Assembly (NCBI RefSeq): GCF_037908215.1 | Contig: NZ_JBBLZC010000011.1 | Span: 1 to 64,000 of the forward strand | DNA: 64,000 nt | Reading direction: 5' to 3' | DNA from: Benzoatithermus flavus | GTDB lineage: Bacteria; Pseudomonadota; Alphaproteobacteria; Geminicoccales; Geminicoccaceae | Part shown: positions 34,357 to 43,500 of the stretch, piece after piece | Numbering within the stretch: position 1 is the stretch's first letter | How the letters are laid out: each line of letters begins with the position of its first letter | Made by a program: the position numbers and the translations under genes | The notes under the pieces: generated by a model | What the model was told of the DNA's origin: nothing | The model's input: the letters and a program-made list of their open reading frames with translations, nothing else | Database searches by the model: none

Positions 34357-35901
34357 CTAGCCCGTCCCCTGCCTCGCAAGGCACGCCCGGCTCGCCTCGT
34401 GCAGCGGGCGGAGTGCCGGGTAGCCCTTGCGGTAGACCTCTTCGACCAGGCAGCCGTAGAGCGCCGCCCAGGCCGGATCGGGACGCACCTCGCGCTCGGC
34501 CCGGCGCAGGCCGGCGCGCATCTCGTCCCGGCCGGCGTAGATGCCCGCCCCGATCCCGGCGAGGCAGGCGGCACCCAGCGCCACGGCTTCCGGCATGTCG
34601 AGCACGGCGAGCGGCCGGTTCCAGGTCGCGGCCTTGATCCGCAGGTAGAGATCGTTGCGGCTGCCGCCGCCGATCACCCGGATCTCCTCGGGCCCGGCAC
34701 TCGCGACCAGCGACTGCATGGCTTCCGCGCAGAGCCGCGCGTCGGCCGCGATCCCTTCGAGCAGGGCGCGGAACAGGCAGCCGCGCGTCGTGTCGGTGCT
34801 GAGGCCGAAGAAGGCACCGCGCGCCTGGCCGTCCGGGTGCGGCGGCGTGCCGAGGCGCAGATGCGGCAGGAACCCCGTTCCCAGGCTGCCGACCGGCGCC
34901 GCCTCGGCCTCGGCCACCAGCGTCTCGTAAGGTGCGCCGGCGGCGATGGCGCGACGGAACCACTCGACCGCCCCTCCGGCCGTGAACAGCCCGCCCACCA
35001 CGTACCAGCACGGGCGGTCGACGACGATCACCCCTTGCGAGAGCCCGCGCCGGGCGAGCTCCCGGTCCATGACCGGCCGCTCGACCGCCCGCAAGAGCGC
35101 TTCGGTCGTGCCGAGCGAGTTCAGGAGCACGCCGGGCCGGAGCGCGTCGGCGGCGAGCGCCCCCACCACGTGGTCGTGCCCGCCCACCGCCACGACGCAG
35201 TCGGGGGCGAGCCCCGTCGCGGTCGCGGCCTCGGGCAGGAGCCGGCCCAGCGCTTCGCCGCTGCGGGCGAGCGGCGCCATCAGGCCGGGGTCGATCCCGA
35301 CCGCGTGCAGGAGGTCCTCGGCCCAGCGGGTGCGCGCGAGATCGTAGGCGAAGGTGCGGCAGGCGAGGCTGTGGTCGGTCGCTGCCACCCCGCAGAAGCG
35401 CCAGGCGAGATAGTCGGCGACGTTGAGCCAGCGGCGGGTGCGCGCGAACGCTTCCGGCGCGTTCTCCTGAAGCCAGAGCAGCTTCAGAAGGCCGAAGATC
35501 GGCTCCGCCGCGAGGCCCGAGATCTCGAACAGGCGCTCGGCCCCGATTTTCGCGACGAGCCGATCGAGCTGGGGCCGTGCGCGCTTGTCGAACCAGGCGA
35601 TGGCGGGAAAGGTCGGCCGGCCCGCGGCATCGAGCGGCACGGCGGTCTCGGCCATGCTGGCGATGGCGAGCCCGCGCACCCGGCCCGGATCGTCGAGTTG
35701 CGCCACCGCGGCGCGGATGGCGGCGATGCAGCTCCGCCACAGCGCCTCGGGCTCGTACTCGGCCCATTCCGGCTGCGGGTAGATGACGGGCGTGGGCTCG
35801 CTCGCCGCCGCCACCACCCTGCCATCCGGGGCGGCGATCACCGCCTTCGTGTTGGTGGTACCGGCGTCGATGCCAAGCAGAAGAGGGTCCGACCCGCGCA
35901 T
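34357..35901 (-). CDS. FGGY-family carbohydrate (ketose/polyol) kinase
   Basis: A 514-residue two-domain sugar kinase. The N-terminal phosphate motif GIDAGTTNTKAV, the catalytic-base region VAVGGHDHVVGAL, the adenosine-binding GTTEALLRAVE, and the late Gly-rich IRVIGGGSRNDLYLRIKAATWNRPL are in family order. Length and motifs fit xylulo-/fuculo-kinase-like members; the substrate cannot be named. The next gene upstream in the same direction encodes a DhnA-like aldolase (22 nt apart), and an AGE-type isomerase diverges beyond it, so a ketose is likely phosphorylated here before aldol cleavage. Confidence 0.85.
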   Translation of the reverse strand: MRGSDPLLLGIDAGTTNTKAVIAAPDGRVVAAASEPTPVIYPQPEWAEYEPEALWRSCIAAIRAAVAQLDDPGRVRGLAIASMAETAVPLDAAGRPTFPAIAWFDKRARPQLDRLVAKIGAERLFEISGLAAEPIFGLLKLLWLQENAPEAFARTRRWLNVADYLAWRFCGVAATDHSLACRTFAYDLARTRWAEDLLHAVGIDPGLMAPLARSGEALGRLLPEAATATGLAPDCVVAVGGHDHVVGALAADALRPGVLLNSLGTTEALLRAVERPVMDRELARRGLSQGVIVVDRPCWYVVGGLFTAGGAVEWFRRAIAAGAPYETLVAEAEAAPVGSLGTGFLPHLRLGTPPHPDGQARGAFFGLSTDTTRGCLFRALLEGIAADARLCAEAMQSLVASAGPEEIRVIGGGSRNDLYLRIKAATWNRPLAVLDMPEAVALGAACLAGIGAGIYAGRDEMRAGLRRAEREVRPDPAWAALYGCLVEEVYRKGYPALRPLHEASRACLARQGTG

Positions 35902-35923
35902 GGTCGTGAGGCCGCCCCGCCGG

Positions 35924-36937
35924 TCAGCGCAGAACCTCCTCCGTGATCTCGAGATCCTGCTCGAGGCTGCGCTTCGGCGCGATGCCGGCCTTCTGGAGCG
36001 CGCCGTGATAGGCCTTCACCGCCTCCGCCGGCGTCGCCTCGCCGTCCACGACCCGGCGCATGAGGGCGACCAGCGCCAGCGGGTCCTCGGCGAGGTTGAT
36101 CTTGCGCCCGAACAGCACGAGCCGCCCGCCGTAGCGCTTGGTCGCCAGCAGGAGCTCGAACGTGTCGCGCGTGGTGCCGGCACTCCCGCCCAGAATGCCC
36201 ACGATCAGGGACGGATCGTAGGCGACCAGCTCCTCCAGCGCCTTCGGGCCGTTGTAGGCGATCTTCAGGAACTGCGGCCGCGCCGCGAGCGGGACACCGG
36301 CGAGCGCGTGCGCGATCGAATCGTTGACGAACGCACCGACCTCGGCCCGGCTCAGCCTGTCGCTGCCGACATTGGGGTTGAACACCTCGAGAAAGTGACG
36401 GAAGCCCCACTCCTCGGCCTCGATCCGGAACTGCCGGTAGGCCTCGAGCGCCTCGCGGTCGCGGTCGGCGTCGTTGACGAAGGTGACGGAGTAGAGGCCG
36501 AGATCGGTCAGGGTCGCGGGCGTGCCTTTGCGCACGTCGCTCCTGCCGTACATCATGTGCGGCACGGTCGCGGTGCGGAAGGGGCGCGAGGCGGTGGCGG
36601 CATAGGTGCCGTGGCGCACGTTCCAGATGTCGGTCGTGTCGTTCGCGCGCACCGCCGTGCCGACGCGGCTGCCCTCGAAGGCTCCCTCGCGCTGCAGGAG
36701 CTCGAGGTTCGAGACCGAGGTCAGCATCAGGTCGACCACGTCCTGGGCGACGAGCGCTTTCACCATGGCGAGGAACTCGGCGCGCGAGCGGAAGCGGCCC
36801 TCGCTGCCGGCCTTGGGGCCCATCGCCGGCACGCCGCCGCCCATGTCGGGATCGGCCGCATCGCAGATGAGGAAATCGTCGCTCCCCGTGGGATCTTTCC
36901 TGATCCGTGCGAGCTTCTCGTCCATCCGACTGGTCAT
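35924..36937 (-). CDS. Putative class I (DhnA/DeoC-like) TIM-barrel aldolase
   Basis: A 337-residue protein with TIM-barrel character. The segment FLKIAYNGPKALEEL has a Lys in the position of a Schiff-base lysine, and the C-terminal ILGGSAGTTRDTFELL plus GGRLVLFGRKINLAEDP resemble the phosphate-binding strands 7 and 8 of archaeal-type class I fructose-bisphosphate aldolases (usual GRNI, here GRKI). It is paired with an FGGY kinase gene, which supports cleavage of a phosphorylated ketose. It could instead belong to an uncharacterised branch with another activity. Start ATG at 36937 (MTSRMDEKL). Confidence 0.6.
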   Translation of the reverse strand: MTSRMDEKLARIRKDPTGSDDFLICDAADPDMGGGVPAMGPKAGSEGRFRSRAEFLAMVKALVAQDVVDLMLTSVSNLELLQREGAFEGSRVGTAVRANDTTDIWNVRHGTYAATASRPFRTATVPHMMYGRSDVRKGTPATLTDLGLYSVTFVNDADRDREALEAYRQFRIEAEEWGFRHFLEVFNPNVGSDRLSRAEVGAFVNDSIAHALAGVPLAARPQFLKIAYNGPKALEELVAYDPSLIVGILGGSAGTTRDTFELLLATKRYGGRLVLFGRKINLAEDPLALVALMRRVVDGEATPAEAVKAYHGALQKAGIAPKRSLEQDLEITEEVLR

Positions 36938-37144
36938 GGCTCGGCCTCCCCTGCCCCGTTCCGCATCGATGGACCCGCGATACCAGCCTTTGCCCGCGCG
37001 CGCAGCAAGTTCTCCCATGCCCGATCGGTACCGCCGCCATGCGCTGCCGGCGGCTCCGCGGGACGGCCCGGGGCGGCAGCCCTTCAACCCGCCGGCGGAC
37101 GGCGCTAGAGACGGCAGCGGAACGGCGGCCAGGAGGAGGGTGTC

Positions 37145-38410
37145 ATGATCGCAGCCGGATATACGCCGACGGGACGGCGCTGGGTGGAGCAGGCGAGCCA
37201 CCGCGCCCGGCTCCTGGCCGAGGCCGAGGCTTTGCTCGACTTCTACCAGTTCACCGCGATCGACCCCGCAGGCGGCTTCTTCGAGCTCGACGACGACGGC
37301 CGCCCGCTCCGTGTCGGCGCCGCCTCCGCCCCACCGCCGGGCAAGGGGCTCCACGTCACCACCCGCATGGTGCACTGCTTCTCCATCGCCTGGCTCATGG
37401 GCCGCCCCGGCGCCGACCGGCTGATCGACCACGGGATGCGCTTTCTCTGGCAGGGCCACCGCGACCCGACCCACGGCGGCTATTTCTGGGTCGCGGGCCA
37501 CGACGGCCCGGTCGATCCCACCAAGCAGGCCTACGGCCACGCCTTCGTCCTGCTCGCCGCCGCGAGTGCCAAGGTCGCGGGCCATCCCGACGCCGACCGG
37601 CTGCTGGCCGACGTCACGGCCGTCCTCGCGGACCGGTTCTGGGAGGAGCGCCACGGCGCCGCCGCCGAGGCGTTCACGCCCGACTGGCAGCCCTTGGGCC
37701 CCTATCGCGGCCAGAACGCCAACATGCACCTGACCGAGGCGCTGATGGCGGCCTTCGAGGCCACGGACGAGAGCACCTATCTCGAGAAGGCGGAGCGCAT
37801 CGCCGACCTTCTGATCCGCCGCATCACCGGCCCCAACGGCTGGCGGCTGCCCGAGCACTTCGACGCCGAGTGGCGGATCGACTGGGAGTACGACGGCAAC
37901 CCGATGTTCCGCCCCTACGGCACCACGCCCGGCCACTGGCTGGAATGGAGCCGGCTCCTCCTCCAGCTCTGGGAGCTCGGCGGCCGCAGGCTCGACTGGC
38001 TGCCCGATGCCGCCCGCAACCTGTTCCGTCAGGCCGTGCAGGACGCCTGGGACCCCAGAACGGGCGGCTTCTACTACACGCTCGACTGGCAGGGCCGCCC
38101 GCGCGTGCGCGACCGCTACTGGTGGCCGGTCACGGAAGCGATCGGTGCTGCCGCCTTCCTCGGCGCCATCGACCGCGACCCGTTCCACGAGGGCTGGTAT
38201 CGCCGTCTGTGGAGCTGGGCCGCGGACCATCTGATCGACCGCGAGCGCGGCGGCTGGCGTCACCAGCTCGACGACGATCTGTTGCCGACCACGGGCCCCT
38301 TCTTCGGCAAGCCCGACCTCTACCACGCCTTCCAGGCCTGCCTGATTCCGCTCCTGCCCACGACCGGCAGCATCACCCGCGGCCTCGTGACGGAGGGGCT
38401 GCATCTGTGA
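37145..38410 (+). CDS. AGE-family aldose-ketose isomerase (YihS / N-acylglucosamine 2-epimerase-like)
   Basis: A 421-residue (alpha/alpha)6-barrel enzyme. Active-site landmarks include TRMVHCFSIAWL, KQAYGHAFVLLA, NANMHLTEALMAAFE, TPGHWLEWSRLLLQL and the C-terminal KPDLYHAFQACL, which supply the His and Glu residues of mannose/sulfoquinovose isomerases and cellobiose epimerases. The strong AGGAGGAGGG ribosome site precedes the ATG. It is divergent from the aldolase-kinase pair across a 207-nt gap. With them it would give isomerisation, phosphorylation and aldol cleavage of an aldose such as mannose, though the sugar is inferred. Confidence 0.85.
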   Translation: MIAAGYTPTGRRWVEQASHRARLLAEAEALLDFYQFTAIDPAGGFFELDDDGRPLRVGAASAPPPGKGLHVTTRMVHCFSIAWLMGRPGADRLIDHGMRFLWQGHRDPTHGGYFWVAGHDGPVDPTKQAYGHAFVLLAAASAKVAGHPDADRLLADVTAVLADRFWEERHGAAAEAFTPDWQPLGPYRGQNANMHLTEALMAAFEATDESTYLEKAERIADLLIRRITGPNGWRLPEHFDAEWRIDWEYDGNPMFRPYGTTPGHWLEWSRLLLQLWELGGRRLDWLPDAARNLFRQAVQDAWDPRTGGFYYTLDWQGRPRVRDRYWWPVTEAIGAAAFLGAIDRDPFHEGWYRRLWSWAADHLIDRERGGWRHQLDDDLLPTTGPFFGKPDLYHAFQACLIPLLPTTGSITRGLVTEGLHL

Positions 38411-38598
38411 GGTCGCGGGGCGGGCCGCAGCCGCTCCCGCCACGGCAGCCGGACGAAGTGCCGGTTCCGAACCGTGGATCGGCCGCCGTCGCCGCGCGCG
38501 AGCTTGGGATATTTATCCTGCCGGTTTCGCCCTGGAGCCCGTCGTGACGAAATATGCCCAATTGAGCGGCTCGCGGCAGCCTGATATCGTGTGACGAT

Positions 38599-38618
38599 GT
38601 TTCGATCGGATCCGAAAC
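38599..38618. promoter_or_regulatory. Dyad in AT-richer leader of the protease gene
   Basis: GTTTCG-N8-CGAAAC lies about 50 nt upstream of the secreted protease start, in a stretch (about 38540-38667) that is noticeably more AT-rich than its surroundings. It is a candidate operator or promoter element for the protease gene. Confidence 0.35.
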
Positions 38619-38667
38619 GACGTCGATACAGCGCCAAGATATACTGTCTTATGTAAGGATAGAGTGG

Positions 38668-39630
38668 ATGAAAAAAGCGGTCGTCGGCCTTGCCGTCACA
38701 TTTTCGACGCTGACGGCGACCATCGATGCTCGCGCCCAGGAGGAGCGCGCCTTCGATCCCGATCTCGGCGTGCTGAGCACCGGCAGGATGCTCAAGGCGC
38801 CCAAGGCCGCGCGGACGTTCTCGCCCTCCTCGCCGGGACGCGTCGTGCCGGGCCAGGCTCTCGACGCCCTCGCCAACTTCAAGGCGCGCAGCGAGTCCGC
38901 GGCGGAGGCCGCCGCCAAGACACACCTGAAGCCGGTCACCGCTCCCGTCGGGCGGGAAACGATCATCGGCGCCGACACCCGGACGCGGGTCAGTCCGACC
39001 ACCAGCTACCCGGCACGGGCGACCGTGCTGATCACCTTCTCCGACGGCCGCTGCACCGGCTGGCTGATCAACGCCAACACCGTCGTCACCGCCGGCCACT
39101 GCATCCATCCGGGAGGATCCGGCGGCGCGTTCTACCCGACCTCGAGCTACCGCGTCTCCCCCGGCTACAACGGCACGTCCGCCCCTTACGGCTCCTGCAC
39201 GGCACGCTGGACCGTGACGACCAACGGCTGGGCCGCGAACGGCGACGACCGGTACGACTACGGCGCCATCAGGCTGAATTGCCAGATCGGCCGGACGACC
39301 GGCTGGTACGGGTTCTTCTGGACGGCGACGACGCTCACCGGCCTGCCGACCGTGATCAACGGCTATCCCGGCGACAAGCCCCTGACCCAGTGGCGCAGCA
39401 CGGATCTGGTGCGGCTCACCCAGGCGCAGCGCCTCTTCTACCAGAACGACACGACCGGCGGCATGAGCGGCTCGCCCGTCTACTACAACCGTTCCGGCTG
39501 CGGCGTCTGCGCGATGGCGGTGCACACCTACGGCCTCTACGGCAGCCCGCCGTTCAGCACCAATAACCACGGCACGCGCATCACGCGGGCCGTGTACGAC
39601 AACCTGGTCGCCTGGCAGAACGCGCCCTGA
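38668..39630 (+). CDS. Secreted trypsin-like (S1/V8-type) serine protease
   Basis: A 320-residue protein with a signal peptide (MKKAVVGLAVTFSTLTATIDA, cleavage near ARA-QE) and a propeptide-like region to about residue 105. The catalytic triad is visible: H144 in TVVTAGHC, D197 in DRYDYGAI and S267 in GGMSGSPV. Cysteines at C129/C145, C177/C205 and a C-terminal GCGVC suggest disulfides. The Asp-Tyr-Gly and Met-Ser-Gly-Ser contexts match glutamyl-endopeptidase-like bacterial proteases. It is a single transcription unit with an AT-rich leader. Confidence 0.82.
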   Translation: MKKAVVGLAVTFSTLTATIDARAQEERAFDPDLGVLSTGRMLKAPKAARTFSPSSPGRVVPGQALDALANFKARSESAAEAAAKTHLKPVTAPVGRETIIGADTRTRVSPTTSYPARATVLITFSDGRCTGWLINANTVVTAGHCIHPGGSGGAFYPTSSYRVSPGYNGTSAPYGSCTARWTVTTNGWAANGDDRYDYGAIRLNCQIGRTTGWYGFFWTATTLTGLPTVINGYPGDKPLTQWRSTDLVRLTQAQRLFYQNDTTGGMSGSPVYYNRSGCGVCAMAVHTYGLYGSPPFSTNNHGTRITRAVYDNLVAWQNAP

Positions 39631-40072
39631 CGGGAGCGGACGGGGCTCGGCCTTCCTCGCGAAAGCCGTTCGCCCGCAGCCACGCGCCGGAGGCGATCTC
39701 GTCGACGGTGCCTTGCGCCGACCGCCCGATCATCGCCGCGGCTTCGCGCTCGGCCACGTCGAGCCGCCAGCCATTCGTTCACGAAGTCGCGGAGACGGCA
39801 TGGAACGCCCCCCGCCCGTTGCCGTCGCCGATCTGACGGATTCCCGTTCTTGCGGTCGCAGCCATGAATGCTCCCGTACCCTTTGCATTTCTCATGATGT
39901 CCCTACGGACCCATTCACGTCGGACCCCACTACAAGGAAGCGAAGGCACGGGCCGCGCCCGCGGTCTTGCATGGCCGCAGCTTGCGACTATCTCGATAAG
40001 CCGAGACGGAGCAAGGACTTGGTCTCTGCTTCGTCCGAGGTCCACGATGTCTCGGCGCTGATGGAGGTATCC
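39631..40072. other. Intergenic region before the SPW protein gene
   Basis: No credible gene in 442 nt. The last 20 nt supply a GGAGG ribosome site for the SPW gene. A GGAAC near 39800 is followed too closely by CGTT (10 nt) to be an EcfG promoter. Confidence 0.4.
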
Positions 40073-40438
40073 ATGTCGAACGGCTGGAACGTCCTGTCGC
40101 GTCAGTGGCAGGATGCGGTGAACACGGTGCTCGGCGTCTGGCTCGTGGTGTCGCCCTGGGTCCTGGGCTACGCCACGGCGACGACGCCGGCCTGGAACGC
40201 CTGGGTGCTGGGCGTGGTGATCGCGGTGACCGGGATCGCGGCGCTCACGGCCTTCCATCGCTGGGAGGAGTGGGTGAACGCGGTGCTCGGGGCCTGGCTC
40301 GTCGTCTCGCCGTGGCTTCTCGGCTTCACGGGTCTGACCGCGGCGCTCTGGAACCAGATCGTGGTCGGGATCGTCGTCGCCGGGCTGGCGATCTGGCGGG
40401 CCATGGCGATCGACGGGCGGACGATCGCCAGCACCTGA
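40073..40438 (+). CDS. SPW-repeat integral membrane protein
   Basis: A 121-residue inner-membrane protein with four hydrophobic helices arranged as two homologous pairs. Each pair starts with a W-x-x-x-V-N-x-V-L-G-x-W-L-V-V-S-P-W motif (VVSPWVLG and VVSPWLLG), the signature of the SPW domain. Function is unknown; such proteins are common in soil alphaproteobacteria and often stress-associated, which I state as general knowledge only. GGAGG precedes the ATG by 7 nt. Confidence 0.85.
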   Translation: MSNGWNVLSRQWQDAVNTVLGVWLVVSPWVLGYATATTPAWNAWVLGVVIAVTGIAALTAFHRWEEWVNAVLGAWLVVSPWLLGFTGLTAALWNQIVVGIVVAGLAIWRAMAIDGRTIAST

Positions 40439-40450
40439 GCCCGGCACCCC

Positions 40451-40493
40451 GATCCCGGTGCCGCCGCGGAACCGGAGAGGCGGCGCCGGGATC
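40451..40493. terminator. Bidirectional hairpin between convergent genes
   Basis: GATCCCGGTGCCGCC and GGCGGCGCCGGGATC pair over 15 positions with one mismatch around a 13-nt loop. The hairpin fills the 60-nt gap between the SPW gene and the convergent arylsulfotransferase-like gene, as expected for a shared terminator. Confidence 0.65.
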
Positions 40494-40498
40494 GCAGC

Positions 40499-41866
40499 TC
40501 AGCTGCAGGCCGCTCCCACCCAAGGGGCCTCGACCTTTGGCACCCGCGTCATGTCGAACAGCATGCCGACCGTCCCCGGCGCGACGAGGTTGACGTACTC
40601 CCAGACGATCTCGCTCCGGCCGGCGCCGTCGCGCGCGAGCTCGATGATCGTGCCGTCCTGCGGCGAGAGCGCCAGGATGTTGCCGTTGGGCAGGTGTTGC
40701 ACCTTGCCGGCGACCGGCGTGTAGAACGGCTCCTCCGGCGAGCCCTGGAAGGACCACGTCACCCGGTGCGTCGCCGGATCGATCGCCAGCACCCGGCTCG
40801 GGCCGAGCTGTGGCGGCGTGCCCGAGATCCGGTTGTCGAACACGACGATGCGGCCGTCCGGCGTGAAGTCCGGGTCGTGCTGGCCGTAGAACGGCCCGGT
40901 CATGCTCCATTTCACCTGCCGCGTCTCGCCGTCCAGCACGACGAGCGTCTGCAGGTTGCGCAGGCTCACGAGGAGATCCCCCGCCTTGAACATCGGAAAC
41001 GCCGCCGCGATCTCGGGCCGGAGCATCTCGACGTCGTTCATGTGCAAGGGATCGTTCTCGGCCATGGCATAGCTCGAGCCGCGGCCCGCGAACAGGAGCC
41101 CTTCCCAGCCGCTCTTGTAGAGCGTGTCGATGATCGAGAACTCCTCGAGCACCCGTCCGTCCTCGAGCGAAATCCGGAGCACGGTCTGGTCGTCGAAGTA
41201 GCCCGAAGGCCCGAGCCGCAGGCGTGGCCAGGCCGGGTTGGGTCGCGTGTGCCGGATCGTGCCGGGGGCCAGGATCTCGCCGTCGGGCAGGACGTGCAGG
41301 GTATGGTGCGCCGCGATCCGCTTCGCCCAGACCACGCGCGAGCAGGCGTCGATCCGGGCCACGACGTAGCCGCCGATGCTCGCCACCACGTCGCCGTTGG
41401 GCAGAAGCTCCGCGCCGTGGGTGGTCGCGTCCTCGTCCGCCATCGGCGGCGCCGTGTAGCCGGCGGCGCGCCAGATCTCGGGCAAGAGCAGCTTCCAGTG
41501 GTGCAGCACCGTGCCGTCCATGGCGAGGAGATCGGCACCGAACGCTCCGTCCCGATACTGGGTCACGAAGGTGTCGCCGGCCCAGACGCGTGCCGGCTCG
41601 TGCACCGGCAGTCGGCTCTGCCGCCCGGTCGGCTGCAGCCAGCGCGAGCGCACGCCGAGATAGTGCCGCCAGTTCTCCTCCCAGTCGCGGCCCGCCTCGG
41701 CCGCGGCCTCGATGATGTCGTGGGGGAAGAGCCGCAGCTTGCCGACGGCGAGGCCGTAACCGAACACCATGAGGGCGGCGCCGAAGGCGAAGACGATCTT
41801 CTCGGCGTTCCGCCGCAGGGCACTCAACATGAGAACCGACCGAGCGCTCGAATTCGTGTTGCCCAC
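40499..41866 (-). CDS. Arylsulfotransferase (ASST)-like, membrane-anchored propeller protein
   Basis: About 455 residues. One N-terminal transmembrane helix (KIVFAFGAALMVFGYGLAV) anchors a beta-propeller. Repeats such as THGAELLPNGDVVASIGG, HTLHVLPDGEILAPG, HDPDFTPDGRIVVFDN and VQHLPNGNILALSP match the ASST/Asst_2 domain. Classical ASST transfers sulfate between phenols through a catalytic His; several His-containing blades exist here (H in ATTHGAELL, HHTLH, QHDPDF) but the catalytic one is not certain. The GTG start at 41866 has a weak ribosome site; ATG at 41830 is a reasonable alternative 12 residues in. It stands divergent from an MBL-fold hydrolase. Confidence 0.7.
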   Translation of the reverse strand: MGNTNSSARSVLMLSALRRNAEKIVFAFGAALMVFGYGLAVGKLRLFPHDIIEAAAEAGRDWEENWRHYLGVRSRWLQPTGRQSRLPVHEPARVWAGDTFVTQYRDGAFGADLLAMDGTVLHHWKLLLPEIWRAAGYTAPPMADEDATTHGAELLPNGDVVASIGGYVVARIDACSRVVWAKRIAAHHTLHVLPDGEILAPGTIRHTRPNPAWPRLRLGPSGYFDDQTVLRISLEDGRVLEEFSIIDTLYKSGWEGLLFAGRGSSYAMAENDPLHMNDVEMLRPEIAAAFPMFKAGDLLVSLRNLQTLVVLDGETRQVKWSMTGPFYGQHDPDFTPDGRIVVFDNRISGTPPQLGPSRVLAIDPATHRVTWSFQGSPEEPFYTPVAGKVQHLPNGNILALSPQDGTIIELARDGAGRSEIVWEYVNLVAPGTVGMLFDMTRVPKVEAPWVGAACS

Positions 41867-42222
41867 GGCACCGCTTCGGCAGCCCGCGCCACGGTGCTCG
41901 CGGATGCGCCAGGGTTATCATCCCTGATGGTTTAGGAAATATGATACTTTGCCGCCCGTGCGGCCCGCACGGCGCTGGGTGGTCTGGTCGCCGACGGCCT
42001 GTGGCGCGGCATCATCGCCGGCAGCACGTGCGCCTCGCGAGATGGCCGCGCGTTCACGGGCCGGCCATTCCATCGCGATGGCGTGTCCCGGCGATCCCCG
42101 ATATCAAGGACGGAACACGGACCGCCGGATGCCGACGACATCGCGGCATGCAGCGTCTCCGCACCTCGCGACGCCGCGCGACCTCCCTGTCGCAGCGGCG
42201 GTGCGGCCAGGGAGGTCGCGCC
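41867..42222. other. Divergent intergenic region, ASST-like / MBL hydrolase
   Basis: No credible gene in 356 nt. An AT-richer island at 41905-41960 contains the dyad CAGGG-N7-CCCTG (41910-41926) and is the likely promoter/operator zone of the two divergent genes. The right end carries a GGGAGG ribosome site for the hydrolase. Confidence 0.45.
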
Positions 42223-43374
42223 ATGAGCCCGATCCACGGTCACGATCATGACGGGCTGCTGCACCGCCGCGACGTCGTGTGCGGCGGCGGGGCCGCCATG
42301 TTCGGCACCCTGCTCGCCGCCCTGCTCGGGGACGCGGCGCCGGTCGGGGCCGAGCCCGTCGCCGGCGCCGTGCCCGAGGTCGACCGCCTGGCCGTCCGGG
42401 TCGTGATCGACAGCTACCAGCTCGCCGTGGCGCCGAGCACGAGGGTGGGCGACGTCGCGATCGAGCGCTTCGGCTGGGATCTCGGCGAGGGACCGCCGGG
42501 CAGGACGCTGATCAGCGAGTTCGGCCTGTCCATGCACGCCGAATCGCGGCGCGGCGACGAGGTCCGCCGCGTGCTCGTGGATTACGGCTTCACCCCGCAG
42601 GCGCTGATCAACAATGTCGAGCTGCTCGACATCGCGCCCGAGGCGCTGGACGCGCTCGTCCTGAGCCACGGCCACTACGACCATTTCGGCGGCCTCGCCG
42701 GCTTCCTGCGGCAGAACGGGGGCCGGTTGCGCGCGAAGCTGCCGTTCTATGTCGGCGGCGAGGAGTGCTTCTGCGCGCGCGAGTGGACCGCCCCGCCTCG
42801 AGCGGGCGATTTCGGCGCGCTGGACAGACAGGCGCTGGAGGAGGCCGATGTCGTCGTGACCTTCGCCGAAGGGCCGGCGCTCGTCGCCGATCACGCCTTC
42901 ACCACCGGCCAGGTGCCCGCCACGACCTTCGAGAAGGTGCTCTCGCCGAGCCGGATGAAGGTCGGCATCGAGCACGGCCACGGCTGCTACGCCGACCGGC
43001 TGCCCGAGGACGAGCGGAGCCAGGCCGTGATCCCGGATCAGTTCCGGCACGAGATCGCGACGGTCTACAACCTCGCGGGCAAAGGCCTCGTCGTGCTGAC
43101 CTCGTGCAGCCATCGCGGCGTGCTCAACATCGTCCGGCAGGCCCGGGCGGTCTCGGGCGTGCAGAAGGTGCACGCGGTCCTGGGCGGCTTCCATCTCGCC
43201 CCTTACCAGGACGACTATGTGCGCGAGGTCGTGGCCGGGCTGAAGGGGATGGACGTCGGCTACGTCGTGCCGATGCACTGCACGGGCGAGCCGTTCTACG
43301 ACATCGCCAGGACCGAGATGCCGGGACGGGTCCTGCGCTCCCATACCGGGACGCGTTTCGTGTTCGGCGCCTGA
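42223..43374 (+). CDS. Metallo-beta-lactamase-fold hydrolase, exported
   Basis: A 383-residue MBL-fold protein. The zinc motif SHGHYDHFGG supplies H149, H151, D153 and H154; later ligands are in TSCSHRGVLN and GFHLAPY, and the C-terminal MHCTGEP gives another. This pattern matches the group named after RFA-P synthase (dihydropterin-ribofuranosylaminobenzene phosphate synthase-like), most of which are simply hydrolases. The leader has LHRRDVVCGGGAAMFGTLLAALLG, a twin-arginine-like signal, so it probably acts in the periplasm. The ATG at 42223 follows GGGAGG. The substrate is unknown. Confidence 0.78.
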   Translation: MSPIHGHDHDGLLHRRDVVCGGGAAMFGTLLAALLGDAAPVGAEPVAGAVPEVDRLAVRVVIDSYQLAVAPSTRVGDVAIERFGWDLGEGPPGRTLISEFGLSMHAESRRGDEVRRVLVDYGFTPQALINNVELLDIAPEALDALVLSHGHYDHFGGLAGFLRQNGGRLRAKLPFYVGGEECFCAREWTAPPRAGDFGALDRQALEEADVVVTFAEGPALVADHAFTTGQVPATTFEKVLSPSRMKVGIEHGHGCYADRLPEDERSQAVIPDQFRHEIATVYNLAGKGLVVLTSCSHRGVLNIVRQARAVSGVQKVHAVLGGFHLAPYQDDYVREVVAGLKGMDVGYVVPMHCTGEPFYDIARTEMPGRVLRSHTGTRFVFGA

Positions 43375-43500
43375 CGGCTCCCGCGACGAGAGGCGAAGGG
43401 CTCGGGACGTCCGCCAGGAGGAGAAAGGAGCCCGGGCCTGCGGGCATCGGGCCGGACCATCGCTGCGGGCGCGGGCCGGTTCTCGTCCGCAGGCGGTCCG

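Noticed and set aside
31472..35767. Minus-strand frame of more than 1400 codons spanning several genes
   Set aside because: Only its last part (31472-32617) is a real gene, the PQQ dehydrogenase. The rest is out of frame with the FGGY kinase and antisense to SBP56.
39799..39826. GGAAC followed by CGTT before the SPW gene
   Set aside because: The spacer is only about 10 nt, too short for an EcfG promoter.
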